Assembly (NCBI GenBank): GCA_034769895.1
Contig: CM068374.1
Location: 353,138,302-353,202,301, forward strand
Length of the DNA stretch: 64,000 nt
From: Magicicada septendecula
Lineage: Eukaryota > Arthropoda > Insecta > Hemiptera > Cicadidae
Direction: 5' to 3'
In this document: one piece after another, positions 1 to 11,742 of the stretch
How the letters are laid out: every line of letters starts with the position of its first letter
Numbering within the stretch: position 1 is the stretch's first letter
The notes under the pieces: model-generated
What the model was told of the DNA's origin: nothing
What the model saw: only the letters and a program-made list of their open reading frames with translations
Database searches by the model: none
Translations under genes and position numbers: made by a program

Positions 1-862
1 CAACTTTCTTAATTAAATTTCTAATATTTTTTTAAGATTGTAAAATTACAAGCCCGGAAGATTTATGATGACGAGGCTCTCTTTGAACCGGACAACGAAA
101 TCGTACAGTTGGATTTAAAATAATCGATTAATAGTCAGAACAGAGAAAAACTATCCTAGGAATTTTAACTTTTGGAAATTCAGCAGTTTGTCGCATTTAG
201 TAGGCTACATTCGGAAATATCGCTCAGAAGAAAGTGTTGAAGAACCCGTAACTTCGACCCGATGACGGTCGTCTAAATGTGAGGGTCAACATTGTGTAAA
301 ACAAATGGTAGGCAAAATGGTAGTTCATCAGATTACAGAGAATTTTAACTAAAATCTGAATTTATTGTTCATTTTTGAAAATCTCAAAAAGTTTGGACGC
401 CAGGGCACAAAAAGTTGGTCAAAATTGTAATAAAACTGCAAATTCCACATGGGGTATCAAATTAAACAAACAAACTGTTAACTCAAATCTGATTGTAGTG
501 TTAAGTATTCGAAATTTCAAAATCTTTGGACCTCAGGCCCCCAAAAAAGCATCAAACATTTGTAAAAAATTCATCCGGGCGTCTGACTAAGTGGAATTTT
601 AACACAAATCCGAATGTTTAGAATTTTTAATGATTATTGTATAGTTGTCTGCTCTGCAGTTGTTAGGCCTATTTTACTAAAAAAAAAAATAGTAGCGTAA
701 TCGGGATTCTTAATTTTTGTTATAATTGAAAAATTTCTAATATCGGAATTCACTTAATAATACACTGTACTAATGAATTGAAATAAATAATATACGATGT
801 CTGTAAATTAAATAATGATACTAATTCAGTAAAACCTTTTATTTACAATCAAACTACATCTA
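1..862. other. AT-rich intergenic DNA, no gene recognised
   Basis: No coding frame here resembles a known family, and the short open frames are what AT-rich DNA gives by chance. One 19-base string at 87-105 (accggacaacgaaatcgta) recurs exactly at 44554-44572 in the middle of the large hAT element, so part of this stretch may be an old repeat. Nothing else is visible. Confidence 0.6.
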
Positions 863-1923
863 GACTCTATCGCCTTCAAAATAGTTCCCTTGAGAAGCCA
901 CACAACGCTTTAGGCGGATTTTCCACTTTTCATAGCAGTGCTGAAATTCAGAAACTGGAATCTCCTTCAACTGGTTGGTTACATTTTTTTAGTGGTGTCT
1001 ATTGTCCCAAATGGCGTCCATTGAGATGTTTTTTCAATCTCGGGAAGAGAAAGTAGTCGCAGGATCTCAAGTCAGGTGAATAGGGGGGGGGGGCTGAGGA
1101 ACAACAGGAACATTTTCCTTTGCCAAAAACTTATTAACCGAGAGTACTGTGTGATGCATTGTCATGATGCAGCATCCACTGTTCACGATGGCTGATCTTA
1201 CGCGGGCAACTCTTTACCGCAATCTTTCAAGAACGTCTTGGTAAACATATTCACTGACAGCCTGTCCTGTAGGCAAAAAATCCTTATGGATAATGCAATT
1301 ACTACCAAAGAAACAAACGTACATGATTTTGTTTTTGGATTTGCTCATTTTTGCTTTTTTGGGACGTGATGAGTTTGGTGTGTCACTCCTCGCTGTGGCG
1401 TTTTGTTCCTGGATCGTACTGAAAAATTCATGATTCATCACCAGTAATAACATTTTTTAGAAAATCAGGATCATTTTCAGTTCGTCTTAGAAGATCACGG
1501 CACACTACCATCTTGTTGTCTTTCTGTTCAAGAGTGAGGTTTTTGGAACCAATTTCGCATAAACTTTTCTGATTCCCAATTCGTTTGTCAGAATTTGATA
1601 AACCGTAGTGTGGTTCAAATTTAATTGTTCTGCGATGATTCTGACGGTTAATCGACGGTCAGACCACACCGAGTCCCTGATTCGACAACATTGTCGTCAG
1701 TTCTTGACGATGACGGTCTTCCAGAGCGTGGATCATCCTTAATTGATTCCCGGCCATCTGAAAATGCTTTAAACCATCTGAAAACCTGTGCTCTTGACAA
1801 AGCTTCATCTCCATACGCCTTTGTCAATTTTGTAAAAGTCTCAGTAGCATTGTGCCCGAGTTTAACACAAAACGTGATTGCACAAGTTGCAGGTAATTGA
1901 TGTCGCTTATTTTTATAACGCAC
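863..1923 (-). pseudogene. mariner transposase, frameshifted remnant
   Basis: Mariner transposases are DD34D enzymes that cut and paste their element at TA sites. Read on the minus strand, the start codon is near 1923 and the N-terminal helix-turn-helix part is clear (KAYGDEALSRAQVFRWFKAF, then SGRPSSSRTDDNV). A first catalytic block (VITGDES) follows, with PKKAKMSKSKNK near 1360, a second block HHDNASHST near 1160, and the third as YSPDLRSCDYFLF near 1050. The end is ASQGNYFEGDRV before a stop at about 863, as in many insect mariners. The blocks lie in different frames with stops between them, so it is dead. Length (about 1.06 kb) is near the usual full transposase, so this is decay rather than a large deletion. 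Terminal inverted repeats were not located. No neighbour depends on it. Confidence 0.9.
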
Positions 1924-1989
1924 AACAAAAACTCACTTCACGAAAAGCTTGTTTACATTTCACGTGGCAGCAATAGACAATAAACATTA

Positions 1990-2695
1990 GTACTCAATAT
2001 CAATCACCTCTTTATCTAACCATCTGTGTTAATGGAAACCTTACAGTGTTGCCATATTGACTGCTGCTACATGATTAGTCTCATTACTTAATTTACAGAC
2101 CTCGTAATTTACGTACTTCGTTCAAAATATTAAGCGAGTTCTGCAGCTCAGGCAACTTATAGTTATGATATATTATGTAACTAGTAGTAGCTTGACACAT
2201 GTTGATGACGTCTTTCGGTAGTCTGTTTTGTTTGTGACCGTCTCAAGCATTCTGACGTTGTTAAACGCGCTCCTTGTGGCGCATAACTCGTCCAGCCGAC
2301 CATAGAGATCTGCTTCTATAATTAAACGCTGCGCGAGTCAGTTCATAAATTAACCGTAGCAAAAGGCCGTAAGTGGATCCGACAAGATGAGAACGTACTA
2401 AGAGAACTCAACGGTTGATTTATCTCTCGGACCCTTCGCTTATGATCGTATTAACGTGTAATTTATAACGGTCGCGTTAAACAGTGCGCTTGCAGCCTAC
2501 GTGTTTACGCGTAATCTGTTGTGGTTCGTCCCTCGTTGGACGACCGGCTTACAGCGTACGTAATGCCGCTCTGTGCCCGTATTATAATTACAAGAAACAT
2601 TAATCATCACTGCATGATCTTAAAATGAATTAATTTAAACTTAAAAAAAGGAAATATAACTCTCATAAGGCTGATTATAACCTAAAGGAATTAAA
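1990..2695. other. intergenic, nothing recognised
   Basis: Mixed composition with a more GC-balanced stretch at 2200-2600. I see no family motif, tRNA-like box or inverted repeat in it. Confidence 0.5.
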
Positions 2696-2719
2696 TTACT
2701 TGCACACTACGTCGAAGAA

Positions 2720-3155
2720 GATGTAAGAAACTTTTAAAAAGAATACCGAAATATATGGACCAGCCCAAGAACGGGTAAGAGTCTTTGAAAGAAGAATTCT
2801 AAGAAAAATCTCTGGACCAGTGAAGGAAGGTGAAGAATGGCGGATACGGAACAATAGGGAATTAGAAGAATTGATAGATGGGGAGGACATAGTGAGGTTC
2901 ATCAAGTCTATGAGATCAGCTGGTTGGGACATGTGATGCTTATGGAGGACGACAGAATGCCTAAAGCAGTTATTGAGACAACAGGTGGGAAAAGAAGGAA
3001 AGGAAAACGTAGTAGAAGGTGGTTACAGGACGTAGAAGATGACATCAGGAAGATGGGTATCGGGGATTGGAGGCGGAGGCTCTAGGACAGAGATGTTTTG
3101 AGGCGACTAGTCGGGGAGGCCAAGGCTGTGGCGCCAGATGAACAGAACAGAACAG
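2720..3155 (+). pseudogene. non-LTR retrotransposon (LINE) ORF2 C-terminal tail
   Basis: The translated pieces match the tail downstream of the reverse transcriptase in many insect LINEs. They include FERRILRKISGPVKEGEEWR, then NRELEELIDGEDIVRFIKS, then a basic RWLQDVEDDIRKMGIGDW block and RDVLRRLVGEAKA. The pieces sit in more than one frame, so the copy is degenerate. Only the 3' few hundred bases are present, as expected for 5' truncation by target-primed reverse transcription. The tail is interrupted at 3156 by the hAT element that follows. The clade (RTE-, Jockey- or CR1-like) cannot be decided by eye. The same kind of tail recurs near 4.7 and 48.6 kb. Confidence 0.85.
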
Positions 3156-3163
3156 TCCAAGAA

Positions 3164-3891
3164 CAGTGCCGGATTATCCATAACGCTAGGCTATGCTCTA
3201 GCACCAGGTCTCAGCTGTCAGAGGGGGTACCATACAGCCCTAAATCGCAAGAACTTTTCAAAGATAATAAATGTGAAAAGAACAAAAAAATAATGTCCTC
3301 AACCCAAAATCATAAAAAGTCCACACTTTTCGACGAGTTCGCCGCTATGTTTCTTGCGTTCGGATGAAGATGATAGATTCCATGATACTACAGTTTGTCC
3401 ACTCAAACTATTAAACTGGATTATTGATTGTAAAATGACTGATGTATTTCCAAATATATACATTGCTTATCGTCTGCTTTTGACGATTCCAATACCTAAC
3501 TGCCAATCTGAAAGATCATTTTCTGTATTGAAACGCATTGAAGATATGTTGAGTTCAACTATGGGTGATGAGAAATTATCTTCGTTAGCAAGCTTGAATA
3601 TTGAAAGCAAGATACTTGAATCCCTCGATTTAGAAGAATTTAGAAGATTATACAAGACTTCGTTAAGGCAAAATCAAGAAAAAATGGAGTACTACTAGAC
3701 TTGTTGTAATCACTATTTAGCTAAATATTGGTTGTAATTTGAGGGTTTAATAAAGTAATTGTTAACTTTCTATATTGTGACGACATTTATCAGTCTAAAT
3801 AATGGATAATAAATGGAATTTTGAATTGGTGGGGGGGGGGGCACCAGTCTGTTGGCAGCATAGGGCACCATGCGCTTCTAATCCGCCGCTG
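3164..3891 (+). mobile_element. internally deleted hAT element with exact 8-bp TSD
   Basis: The left end reads CAGTGCCGGATTATCC and the right end, reversed, reads CAGCGGCGGATTAG, which are hAT-type terminal inverted repeats. The flanks carry an exact 8-bp duplication TCCAAGAA at 3156-3163 and 3892-3899. Total length is only 728 bp, so most of the element is deleted. The target was the LINE tail at 2.7-3.16 kb, which makes the hAT insertion the younger event. Confidence 0.92.
3354..3698 (+). pseudogene. hAT transposase C-terminal dimerisation region
   Basis: An open frame of about 115 codons ends at the stop at 3696-3698. It carries the hAT C-terminal signature: LLLTIPIPNCQSERSFSVLK, then RIEDMLSSTMGDEKLSSLA and LNIESKIL. 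This region pairs transposase monomers in the hAT superfamily (ZMYM1-like group). The frame opens without an ATG; the first in-frame ATG is near 3435, so there is no real gene start. The BED zinc finger, the RNase H-like core and the insertion domain are all missing. A complete enzyme would be about 600-800 residues. The piece is undamaged within its own length, which fits a fairly recent internal deletion of the 3164-3891 element. Confidence 0.9.
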
Positions 3892-3949
3892 TCCAAGAAC
3901 AGGACGGTTCATTGTGGATTAGGACAAACTTCGAGTTAAAAGCCGTAAT

Positions 3950-4060
3950 AAATATTGGAAGATATAGTTGCATTCGTAAAATCGCGAACGATAAGATGGC
4001 AGGGGTATGTTCATCGGATGGATGAATTGGCGACGAATAATGCGAAAAATCTAAACAAAT
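3950..4060 (+). pseudogene. small LINE tail fragment
   Basis: A short frame reads LEDIVAFVKSRTIRWQGYVH then RMDELA, resembling the post-RT tail of insect LINEs (the usual pattern is I-x-K-x-R-R-x-x-W-x-G-H-x-x-R-M-D). It lies just downstream of the hAT target site and may continue an old LINE insertion. Only about 35 residues are recognisable. Confidence 0.6.
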
Positions 4061-4650
4061 CTTACGGTATAAATAGGGAATTATTATTTTTTAATTCGCT
4101 CTCTCTTATCATTGAAAGACGTTCAATCATAATAAATAATTAAGTAAATAATGACGTTCGTTAATCTCTGCCGAAGGAAAACGGAACGAAATTAAAGTCA
4201 GTTCAGTAGTATACAATATAGTGATGTACGAGACGCGTGTTTGTGCCCGCACTCGCATATGTTTATTTCAACAGTGGCAGGGAGAGTCGTTCATCCAGTA
4301 CTGCTGTTACGAACCTGAACAAACTCCTTGCGTGTCGGGTTTATCACCGCCATAAATCTGTAAACACTTCATTATAAAAGAGGATCACTTTACACGCGAG
4401 ATAACCGAGCGCACGTTATCTGTCCTCCGAACACTCTTCACTGCAGACCACTGCGTGTTGTCGGTTCCGTCCCATTCGCGATCATCTTAAGTCATCCATC
4501 CAACAATGTGCCAGTGCATGTACAGCTACTTCCGTCCCTCATTTTCCATCGTTCCATTGTAAATCTCTTTCCTCCATTTCTCACGATATCCTTAGTATAC
4601 CTCGTGCCAGTAGCGTAACTAGTAGTTGCTCCTGGGGCGATGGGACTAGA
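4061..4650. other. intergenic; possible hAT-type terminus at 4607
   Basis: No coding signal. At 4607 the sequence CAGTAGCGTAACTAG resembles a hAT terminus, and the reverse complement of 5740-5758 (CAGTGGTGTAACTACGG) could be its partner, but no 8-bp target duplication was found. Confidence 0.35.
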
Positions 4651-4654
4651 TTCT

Positions 4655-4985
4655 GGGGGACAGGGAGGTAGCCAGGAAAACTAGGAGATAAATGAGATAT
4701 TGAATCATGAGGACATTGTAAGATTCGTAAAGGCTCAACGAATACAATAGCTAGGTCACCTAGAGCGGATGGAAGATCAGCGTATGGCAACGAAAATTAT
4801 GAGGGCGCAAGTTCTATGAAAGCAGAAAGAGGGGCCTACCTGAGATAAGATGGTTGGTGATGTGTTGGGAGATCTCAGAAGAATGGATGTGAGGGGTTAC
4901 ACTGAGAAGGCAATGGATAGGAGACATTGGAGAAGATTGGTGTTGGAAGCCAGGGCTCACGTTGGGCTGTAGTGCAAAGGGAAAG
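4655..4985 (+). pseudogene. LINE 3' tail, copy 1 of a family also at 48.5 kb
   Basis: This segment is nearly the same sequence as 48485-48790. Shared stretches include gagcggatggatgatc-like, agaagaatggatgtgagggg and gaagccagggctcacgttgg. Translation gives the LINE tail pattern (R-M-D-V-R-G-Y-T-E, then RRHWRRLVLEARAHVG-like). Stops and frameshifts interrupt it. Two diverged copies 44 kb apart indicate a dispersed family rather than a local duplication. Confidence 0.8.
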
Positions 4986-4989
4986 AGGA

Positions 4990-5670
4990 AGATGAAGGGA
5001 CGTAGTCAAGGGGAGGTCCGATGGGTCCAGCTGCCCTCCAAAATTTAAGAAGGCCGAATGCTATTATAACACGTGGGGTTAAACAGTCAGTATTGTTCAT
5101 CGCAAGATGGGATTTGGATAATCACACTTACATTATGCATATTTTTTTATATTATTTCACGATAGGCCTACAGGATGCTATTAAGAAATCTTTCTTTTCA
5201 AGAAGTAGGCCTACATTATAGAAACATAAAGTAGTTTAACTTTACTGATATTATAAATGACAAAAAACAATGATTTAACATTGCGACATGCTTTATCAGA
5301 CTTTTGTAGTAAGAATTATGTCGTACATTATAAAGGACTGAGTAAGTCAAATTCAGATTTTAACATACGTGTTTGTGCTCAAATCTGAAAAAAAATAATA
5401 CGACTAAATGTATCTTTTATTCTGTTTTTTCTGTTTCTTTATTTCCATAGTTCCAGAATGTCCTAAAACCCGACTTTAAAGTCGCATGTCTATCTTGCTC
5501 TGGCGGAAAATCTGCCTCCCCCCAACTAAATTTTGAGTATGTTCCTGCTGGGGGGAGGGATGAGACTAGATTGAAAGTTGGATTAATGAAGATATGATAT
5601 ATCCAAGATTCTTCCTATACAATTATTTATTATATTATTTTAACACACCCAACTGGGTTACAAATAGGCT
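4990..5670. other. intergenic, no gene recognised
   Basis: Mostly AT-rich. The region 5515-5580 (G-rich, gatgagactagattgaaag) resembles 4630-4660 (gatgggactagattctggg), suggesting repeat material around a hAT-like terminus. No coding signal. Confidence 0.4.
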
Positions 5671-5681
5671 TATGTCAAGTA

Positions 5682-5762
5682 ATAATGGAATTTCTCTGAA
5701 ATTTTTAATAGCTCCGGGGGGCTTGATCTTCCTGCCCCCCCCCCCGTAGTTACACCACTGTC
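5682..5762. repeat. dispersed repeat end, copy 1 (partner 52978-53052)
   Basis: Both copies contain tggaatttt/tctgaaatttttaata, a ggaggctTGATC-like block, a C run, and ccgtagttacnccactg. Reversed, the outer edge is CAGTGGNGTAACTACGG, a hAT-like terminus, so this may be the end of a non-autonomous hAT family. Confidence 0.65.
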
Positions 5763-5769
5763 TTGCGAT

Positions 5770-5990
5770 CTTGGCCATACCACTTGACCACTTGAAGCGC
5801 TTCGAGCTTACTGTGTATAATACTGTTCTGCCTATACCAATTTGCCTCATGATGTCTTCATTTCGAACGTACTGGAGCCTTGGACACTCCACAAAACCTT
5901 CCCCAGTGGTTCGTCTTTGTGGCTTGGAGCTTTCGGAATTTTCTTTGGTTAGATTCCCAAGTTTCAGAGCCGTTGTTGACTACGCTTTCT
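5770..5990 (-). pseudogene. LINE post-RT fragment
   Basis: On the minus strand two overlapping frames together give GSETWNLTKE-like residues followed by YVRNEDIMRQIGIGRTVLYT and KWSSGMAKI. This is the region after the reverse transcriptase in insect LINEs, where the usual pattern is Y-G-S-E-T-W-x-L, then V-R-N-E-x-I, then R-R-x-x-W-x-G-H. The fragment is about 70 residues, with a frame change in the middle and no start. It abuts the dispersed repeat at 5682-5762. Confidence 0.75.
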
Positions 5991-5999
5991 GAGATGGCA

Positions 6000-8520
6000 G
6001 ACTACATCGATTACCTCAAAATCGTAAAATCATTATTCACTTGTGTTTCGACTGTTCCTGCGAGAAGTACCCGGGAACAATTATAAATAAGCAAAAATAA
6101 ATAAATTCCTGTTAATTTTTCAAAAACGTACTTCTTGTCTCGTACAGAAACATTTGTCTTTTCAGTTCAAAAGTCTACTAATTACGCGTAGATAAATAGT
6201 GGGAATTTCGTGTATACTATCGATATTGATAGTTATTTCCGGTGTCGATGGTATACGCAAATCGACGACTCGCAACACGGTCGCGGTTACAGTTCCCTCC
6301 CGTTTACGGATTAACCACGTTTGTAACACAGCTAATACGACGGGTAACGTACAGTACGTATACAATGGCTAGTGTGACTCAGTGTGTGAGTGCGCGCGCG
6401 CTCGTGTGTTTCCTGTCACGTCTTCTTCCTTGACAGTATCACTAATAATAAACTTGTCACATTAAACGCTGACTACTATTTATTTACCGTGACTGACAGA
6501 GCAAATATTTTTTTAACGTTGTTCTCTGTGCGAGCGTAAATGTTTACTCATATTACCCTTCCTACTTGTTACAAAGTGGATGTCTATATCCGTCTCTCTC
6601 TCGCACTCTGCTGGGGCTTTTTTGTCAAACGCTGAAACGTTTTTTGTATAACGAGGGATGAAAGTTGTTTTATATAAGTCTCCGTGCCAATTTCAGAGTA
6701 GCCTACACTTGGACACACACGTAGACAGATGGCTGGCTCAACGAAGAAGTGGTCTCAAAACTGAGGAGTGTTGCCGGTTGGCGGATGGTTACCTGAGGAT
6801 CGGGTATTCTCATAATCGCTGGGTATTTTGGCTAGTAATTGAAATCACAGATATTTTATTTGGTCGTCTAGAAAATTATTCAAATATTAACCTCCGATTG
6901 GCAAGTAAAGACAAAAGACAGGTAGGCCAGAGTCAGATATTTTATTTTTTATACGAGTTACGTGTACAAAAGTTACGTACGTATTTGTAATACGTTTTCA
7001 ACCCATATGTAGGCACTTACTGTAACGTTGCACTAGCTTTTTTAGTTTTTCGTTATAACACGCTATCGCCAAAATACCTGGCCAAGAGTTGGGACCATTA
7101 ATGAGATTCTCACTAGTGGCAAAGCGCTGAGTAGCCGCGTGGAGGTAAATTGCCACACCGTTTCAAAATCTATAACTATGGGTGTACTGTCACGCCGACT
7201 AAGCAGGTTGGAAAAGGTAACGACACGGGTAAATCGCCCACCGCGACTGCGCAAAGTTAACTGACCTTGGGCTACTGGTATGTGTTGTTCGCGTTACTTT
7301 TTAAAACGGAAATAGAGATATTACAATAAATCTATCTTGTTAAAACGTTCCTGTCGGTATAATGCTGCACATACATTTTTCACAAATCAAGCATCAACAT
7401 CTGGTAGCACCATCGTAATCAACGCGAAAAGCTTGGAAAATTCGCATTTTAAACTGAAAAGGTCATTGCTGTTTGTGCAGTACGTTTTGCACTACGTTTG
7501 TAAGGGCGTTTCACTAAAGTATAAATACTATTGAAAGTATTTTAATAACGGGGTAGCCAACCATACCGTTATCTCATCATCTAGATAATACCATGTCACC
7601 CATTCCCAGATTACGTTTGGCGGTGTACCGGTCTTGATTCGGCACGCGCATGATAGTCCGCTATTCCCGTTTGTGAACTTCTTTAAGTTCGAGCCTTTAA
7701 AGTACGCGGAGTCTGCGCTCTGACTCTTACTGACAGGTTCCCGACGAATGGAGTCGACCACCTGTTAGTGATATCGATGACTGTCCACTTTGATACGACC
7801 TTCGATCCGGGCGGCCCACTGACCGGGGCGACCGCCCTCGACACCGGGCTGTTTGGGGCAGCGTCTCCCGTAACCCCAGCCGCTCCGGATAGTTTATGTA
7901 CCTGTTTTCCATCGACCGAGAACCTTGCCGTCTGACGCCGTCCAGTTGTTCATGTACAGTCTCGAATGTATCCAACAGGCGGTGGGACGTTTCAACGAAT
8001 ACCACCACGAATCTTTGTCGTCTTCTAATCAGCGATCGAAATAAAAGACTCGTATCACTGTCGACATCTTGTTGTTTATCGTTGTCACAAATAATTTTTC
8101 ATAAGTAGATATATAACACAGGAAATAAATAGGCCTACAGATTTCGATTCACAACTGTGATATTGACATAATTGTAATTAATATGAACAACAATACAAAA
8201 CAAATATAATGTTGATCCACAAATGTAGTATCAAACGCAAACACACTGACTTAATAATTTACTTAACCGAACCCACAATAAATACTGACTGGTTTCTCCG
8301 TTTATTACCGTCTGATACAGGTTGGGAACGGCGTTATTCACCAGCCTTTGTCACTTAGTGGATAAGCCGAAAAAAATTCTAGCCGCTTTTTCGTGAATCT
8401 CGTAGAACAAACAATGTTTACCTATCAATTTAAAGTAAATTTATACAGAACATTCTAGTGTCTATCAATATTGTAGCGTCACAAAATGATACCAACAAAT
8501 AAACCCAACTGAATTACCAA
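6000..8520. other. 2.5 kb without a recognised gene
   Basis: I read all frames and found no family motif. The part at 7540-7990 is more GC-rich and has overlapping open frames on both strands, which often marks decayed coding or LTR sequence, but none matches anything I recognise. No tandem array or terminal repeat was seen. Confidence 0.45.
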
Positions 8521-10450
8521 ACTAGTTAGGGGAATTAATCAAATAAACAATTAATTAGATAAAGGAAGAATTATAGCAACTAATTCAATGAATAATGAAT
8601 AAAGAATGAGTAATTGTTATAGAGGAATGAATAGATTGAAAACATAAAGTAGCCTTGAAGGACAGTATCATAAATAACTTGACAAACTGACATCTAAAAA
8701 TGACTAGACCAGACAACATCTTTGACCTAATAAATTACCCAATAAATTAGGAAATGAGTGAAATATATCTTAATATAAATATTGAAAAAATGTAATTAAG
8801 GTTAAGAAACTCAATTTTGTAACAAGCTTAACAGTCCAGCTAGGCATCAGACCTAAGACTGCACTGGTAATAATTAGAAGTATAAAGTTATATTAAAAAA
8901 TGGGTAATTATGAACATAATTATATGTATTATATAGGACAAGAATGAGAAACAATGATAATGAAACTGTGAAATGACACAGTATAAACAATAAATAAAAT
9001 GTAAAGTATTATTAACAATGTGTAACCAGTAACTGGCAACATAACCTTAAGAAAATGTAAGACAAAAACCTATAAACATATATTCTGTATCAAATATACT
9101 AATTGTAGAGATTCTATTATATCTGAGAGTAAATAATAGACACTTATATAAATTAAATAGATATCATTAGATTATAAAAACATTGTAAAGGTTTTAATTT
9201 TGAATAATAATGTTATAGTGTATGAGGTGAAAGAAACCTATTTTTGTGTATTATAGAATGATAAAGTTGTAAAGTAGAATGCAATTTACTAAACTAGTAG
9301 TATAAAGAGGGCCAAATAAACTGACTACTAACCAATAATAGTAAAGAAACTAATATTGTTGTTTAGGAACAAATAATAACATAGTTAGTAAGAATTTAAT
9401 GTAAACCAAGAAACCCTGCATATTCTGTAGAAGATAGATAGGGACATAATCAGATAAAAGACATGTTTTAAATAACAAAATGTATAATGAAAGATCATAA
9501 TGTATATTAGAATTAAGAACCAATCGTTACATGTTATAAGAATTAAGCAATTTTATAGTAAGAAGTAAAAAATAATCACAAATACCCAAACCAATGGTAG
9601 GCCTATTATATCAATTAAGAGTTTTATAGGAAAGTAAGGTTTGTAATTATGATTGATATTATTAAAACATTTATTAACAGCATAAAAACATATTTACGAA
9701 GGAGAAAACAAAAGATTGTAATAAAAATATAACGTGTAAAAATAATGTATTAGCCTAGGCCAACCGTTAAAATTGTGCATTTTATTATTCATGTATGGAA
9801 AAATATCATGTGAGGTCTTGAAATGATCCGACTAAAGCAAGCAATGCAATGCTAATAATATAATAACCATTGTAATTATCATAAGAAACTTATGTTAGTT
9901 TTAAGAATTTTGTGAATTATGATCTAGAAACAACATAATCTCAACACCAAAAACAGACGCCGTCGTTGAAAGTGACGTAATTATCAACCAATTGGAATTT
10001 TATGTTTGGAGTGTGTGGACCCCGGAGGAACGGTTCTCGACACCAAAAACAGACGCCGACAATCAAATAATTCAGATCATCGCTCGCATTCTTGTATCAT
10101 CATGCAGAGTATTAACAACAGCTCTCCGCGTCACTTTTAACCTCAAACCAATAGTACGAATCAACTTCAAGGAGGTTAGGTGCCCCGTGTAAACAAGAAC
10201 ATAACCCAGAAACAATATAAAGTGTTGTGAGTTAGTGGTGACATAATAACAGCAATAAAGTGAATTATTAAGTGAAATGTGAATAAGAACCAGTGAATAA
10301 CAAAAGGGAAGTATAGTGTAAATACTTCGAAAATATTTAACCAAACCATAAATCATAATATTGATATAACCTCACTACTTTATATACACTTATGTACAAT
10401 ATATCACTACACAAGAACACCAACACATTAGTAATTTTTAACCTTTTTTA
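8520..10450. other. A-rich strand-skewed island 1, no gene
   Basis: The plus strand is visibly A-rich with few T runs for about 1.9 kb, unlike the surrounding sequence where A and T are balanced. A 21-base string (acaccaaaaacagacgccg core) occurs twice, near 9944 and 10040. No protein motif is visible. A-rich sense strands are common in retroelement genomes, but I have no further evidence for that here. Confidence 0.4.
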
Positions 10451-10949
10451 ATGTATTCATTGAGTTTCATGTTGGAAACTGGTTATTGTATTCAAATGAG
10501 GGTAACCTCAAACTAGCCGCTGTTCGGCCTTTGCGAACTTTTTATTATTGTTAGATGTAAGATATTATTTGTGTTTACCATGATCAAATCGTTATTGTAG
10601 AGCTTAGTAATTCGTGACAGTTAATTTCGTTAAATATTATTGTAGATCAAAAGAATTCACTACTGAGAGTCATATAAAATAATTTTTAGTAATTTTGATT
10701 GAAGTAGAGTTGCCAATCGCTGAGCGAAAATTATAATAACCCAGGTCAATTTATTATCGAATCAAATGTTGTTTAATTGAAGTTAGAAGCGATAAAACAC
10801 AGTCGACGGAAGAATAAATGAGTTATAAATCAGATAAATTTAGTACGACTTATTATTTTCATAATTGATACTTTTAACATTGAAAATGTTTATAAGGACG
10901 TGTCGCACATTTGAAAACGACCGCTGGTGCGTGATCGAAAATGGGAACC

Positions 10950-11006
10950 GGTGAGTTTCCATAGAAACTACTTCTTTGTTGTCAATAACGTAGTACACAT
11001 AAAACT
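10950..11006. repeat. short relative of the 35.8/51.7 kb repeat lacking its inserted module
   Basis: The sequence tccatagaaactacttcttt then gttgtcaataacgtagtaca matches the two edges of a ~160-bp module at 35850-36060 and on the minus strand at 51540-51810. Here the edges are joined directly, with no module between them. It therefore looks like an unoccupied site of the same sequence. Confidence 0.6.
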
Positions 11007-11024
11007 TATAAACAATTATAAAAA

Positions 11025-11700
11025 GTGCTGCCTTTGAGAAACATAGCGAATGTAAACTTAGCGTTTCGAGCAAATAATAATCAAATCAACAGCGTATCAA
11101 GACGAGATCTGGAAGATACCGATTTTGTTAAGAGCATGCTGCTAAAAAATGAAGCGTTCATGAGAAACATACCGAACTCTATCCAATCTGGCATCAGCGT
11201 TAAGTGGATTTATTCAGTATGATGCGACAATTAGGCAAACCTACCATATTTCTCACATTGAGCGCTTCAGAAATACATTGGCCAAATCTCTTAGAATCTA
11301 TTTATCGCTTTCAAGAAGATATACCAGTAGACGTCCCGATAGATCCAGCGATATTTGACGGCATGTCCAGCACAAATCGAGCAGAATTGGTAAAAAACGA
11401 TCCAGTTTTGTGCTGCTTGTATTTCGAGAAATTGGTGTCGACCTTTATTAACGCGTATAAAAAACCAAATGGCGTGTTCGGAGATCATTACGTAGTTGAT
11501 TATTTCAGGCGCATCGAATTCCAACATAGAGGTAGCCCTCATTATCATATGTTACTATGGTTAAATAATGCACAACGTGCAAAAATATCACAGAAAATGA
11601 CGATTTAACCGCCATTACATCGTTAATAGATCAAATAAGCACAGTCGATAGTTCAAAATTGAAAAACGAACGAAATTTACAGACGCATTGTGTTTTTCCC
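11025..11700 (+). pseudogene. Helitron Rep (HUH) domain fragment, frameshifted
   Basis: Helitron Rep/Helicase proteins nick DNA through an HUH endonuclease during rolling-circle transposition. Three consecutive frames carry the family pattern. FRANNNQINS then FMRNIPNSIQ lies in the first (to about 11205). LGKPTIFLTLSASEIHWPNL, VLCCLYFEKLVSTF and FQHRGSPHYHMLLWL follow in the second (11204-11608); the last contains the H-x-H metal-binding motif. DDLTAITSLIDQIS lies in the third. Two frameshifts therefore separate them, one near 11205 and one near 11590. The Rep catalytic tyrosines and the whole helicase are absent: the similarity stops at about 11695, just before the unknown frame at 11743. 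A complete protein would exceed 1,300 residues. No Helitron termini were found around this fragment. Confidence 0.9.
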
Positions 11701-11703
11701 GAG

Positions 11704-11711
11704 TATAAATA
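11704..11711 (+). promoter_or_regulatory. TATA box ahead of the unknown frame at 11743
   Basis: TATAAATA lies 32 bp upstream of the ATG at 11743. It coincides with the end of the Helitron frame (a glutamate-tyrosine-lysine-stop reading), so chance is possible. If used, the transcript leader would be very short. Confidence 0.4.
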
Positions 11712-11742
11712 GTGTTGTGAATCAACAAACAAATTATCCATA

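Noticed and set aside
7540-8010. GC-richer open frames on both strands at 7.5-8.0 kb
   Set aside because: No conserved motif of any family; likely decayed sequence.
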